Assembly: GCA_031277235.1 (NCBI GenBank)
Contig: JAITMT010000007.1
Span: forward strand, 1 to 5,414
Direction of reading: 5' to 3'
DNA from: Tannerella sp.
GTDB lineage: Bacteria; Bacteroidota; Bacteroidia; Bacteroidales; Tannerellaceae
DNA length: 5,414 nucleotides
The notes beneath the pieces are model-generated. The model made no database searches. It worked only from the letters and a program-made list of their open reading frames with translations, and was not told where the DNA came from. Made by a program: the position numbers and the translations under genes. Positions 5,194 to 5,414 of this stretch are shown piece after piece. How positions within the stretch are numbered: position 1 is the first letter of the stretch; each line of letters opens with the position of its first letter.

Positions 5194-5228
5194 TTTGTAT
5201 GGTTTTCCAAATAAAATCCTTACATTTG
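5194..5228 (+). promoter_or_regulatory. Promoter of the downstream lipoprotein / efflux gene
   Basis: TACATTTG at 5221-5228 matches the Bacteroides -7 element. TTTG at 5194-5197 is a possible -33, with a spacer of 23 bp, slightly longer than the usual 19-21. Transcription would start near 5232-5236, with a short AT-rich leader to the ATG at 5248. This suggests the following gene begins a new transcription unit. Confidence 0.45.
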
Positions 5229-5247
5229 CAATCTAAAAACTAAAATT

Positions 5248-5414
5248 ATGAGACAAAATTTATTTATTTATTTGATTATAGGCAGTTTATTTCTCTCCTG
5301 CGGGGAGCGGAAAAACGAAGCGACGCAGGAAGAATCGGTTGAAACGGAACTGGATACAGAAATACCTGACGTGCAGACCGTTATCCTGCGTACCGTTGAT
5401 TTTGAACACGAACT
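5248..5414 (+). CDS. Lipoprotein, probably RND efflux membrane-fusion protein (partial)
   Basis: Only the first 55 residues are in the window. The signal (MRQNLFIYLIIGSLFLSC) ends in a lipobox with the acylated cysteine at C18. A Glu/Thr-rich linker (about 19-42) follows, then VQTVILRTVDFEHE, which resembles the start of Bacteroidota HlyD/AcrA-type periplasmic adaptors ('V-x-T-x-x-L-x-x-x-x-F-x-H-E-L-x-S-x-G'). These proteins link an inner-membrane RND pump to an outer-membrane channel. Its own promoter match and higher G+C suggest it belongs to a separate efflux operon rather than the peptide cassette. The lipoprotein call is firm; the family call rests on a short stretch. Confidence 0.6.
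   Translation, partial: MRQNLFIYLIIGSLFLSCGERKNEATQEESVETELDTEIPDVQTVILRTVDFEHE

Overview
The window looks like part of a Bacteroidota chromosome, most likely Bacteroidales. Three things point there: the gene families (an NVEALA-type secreted peptide precursor, a six-bladed beta-propeller lipoprotein, small XRE-type regulators), the absence of Shine-Dalgarno sequences before the starts, and several intergenic matches to the Bacteroides sigma-ABfr promoter (TTTG, about 20 bp, TAnnTTTG). All genes I can support lie on the + strand.

Layout. Positions 1-95 may hold the last codons of an unidentified upstream gene. About 410-470 bases without a convincing gene follow. They hold a long inverted repeat (arms 79-99 and 187-207), four tandem 8-bp units (222-253), a complete promoter match (275-306) with no ORF behind it, and a long hairpin (429-478) that runs into a second promoter (473-504). 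A small XRE-family regulator follows (569-901). A near-perfect palindrome and direct repeats spaced 32 bp lead into a third promoter (931-962). That promoter drives the main operon: an NVEALA-type exported peptide precursor (1010-1517, apparently split by a frameshift), a propeller lipoprotein (1514-2764), a membrane-anchored thioredoxin-fold protein with a CxxC motif (2768-3376), and a multipass GT-C/TMTC-like membrane protein without its usual TPR tail (3363-4604). A short type I signal peptidase (4637-5191) follows, with its own possible -7 element. The window ends inside a lipoprotein (from 5248) that resembles the start of an RND efflux membrane-fusion protein.

How the genes may work together (inference). 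The XRE protein probably controls the peptide promoter. The peptide precursor carries an NVEALA-like leader and is cysteine-containing. The genes behind it could supply an outer-envelope binding lipoprotein, a periplasmic thiol redox function, a lipid-linked sugar transferase and a leader/signal peptidase. Together they make a plausible export-and-modification cassette for a secreted cysteine peptide. A perfect 12-bp hairpin just inside the lipoprotein gene could lower expression of the downstream genes relative to the peptide. By eye the peptide-to-GT block is more AT-rich than the signal peptidase and efflux genes, which fits an accessory cassette beside core genes.
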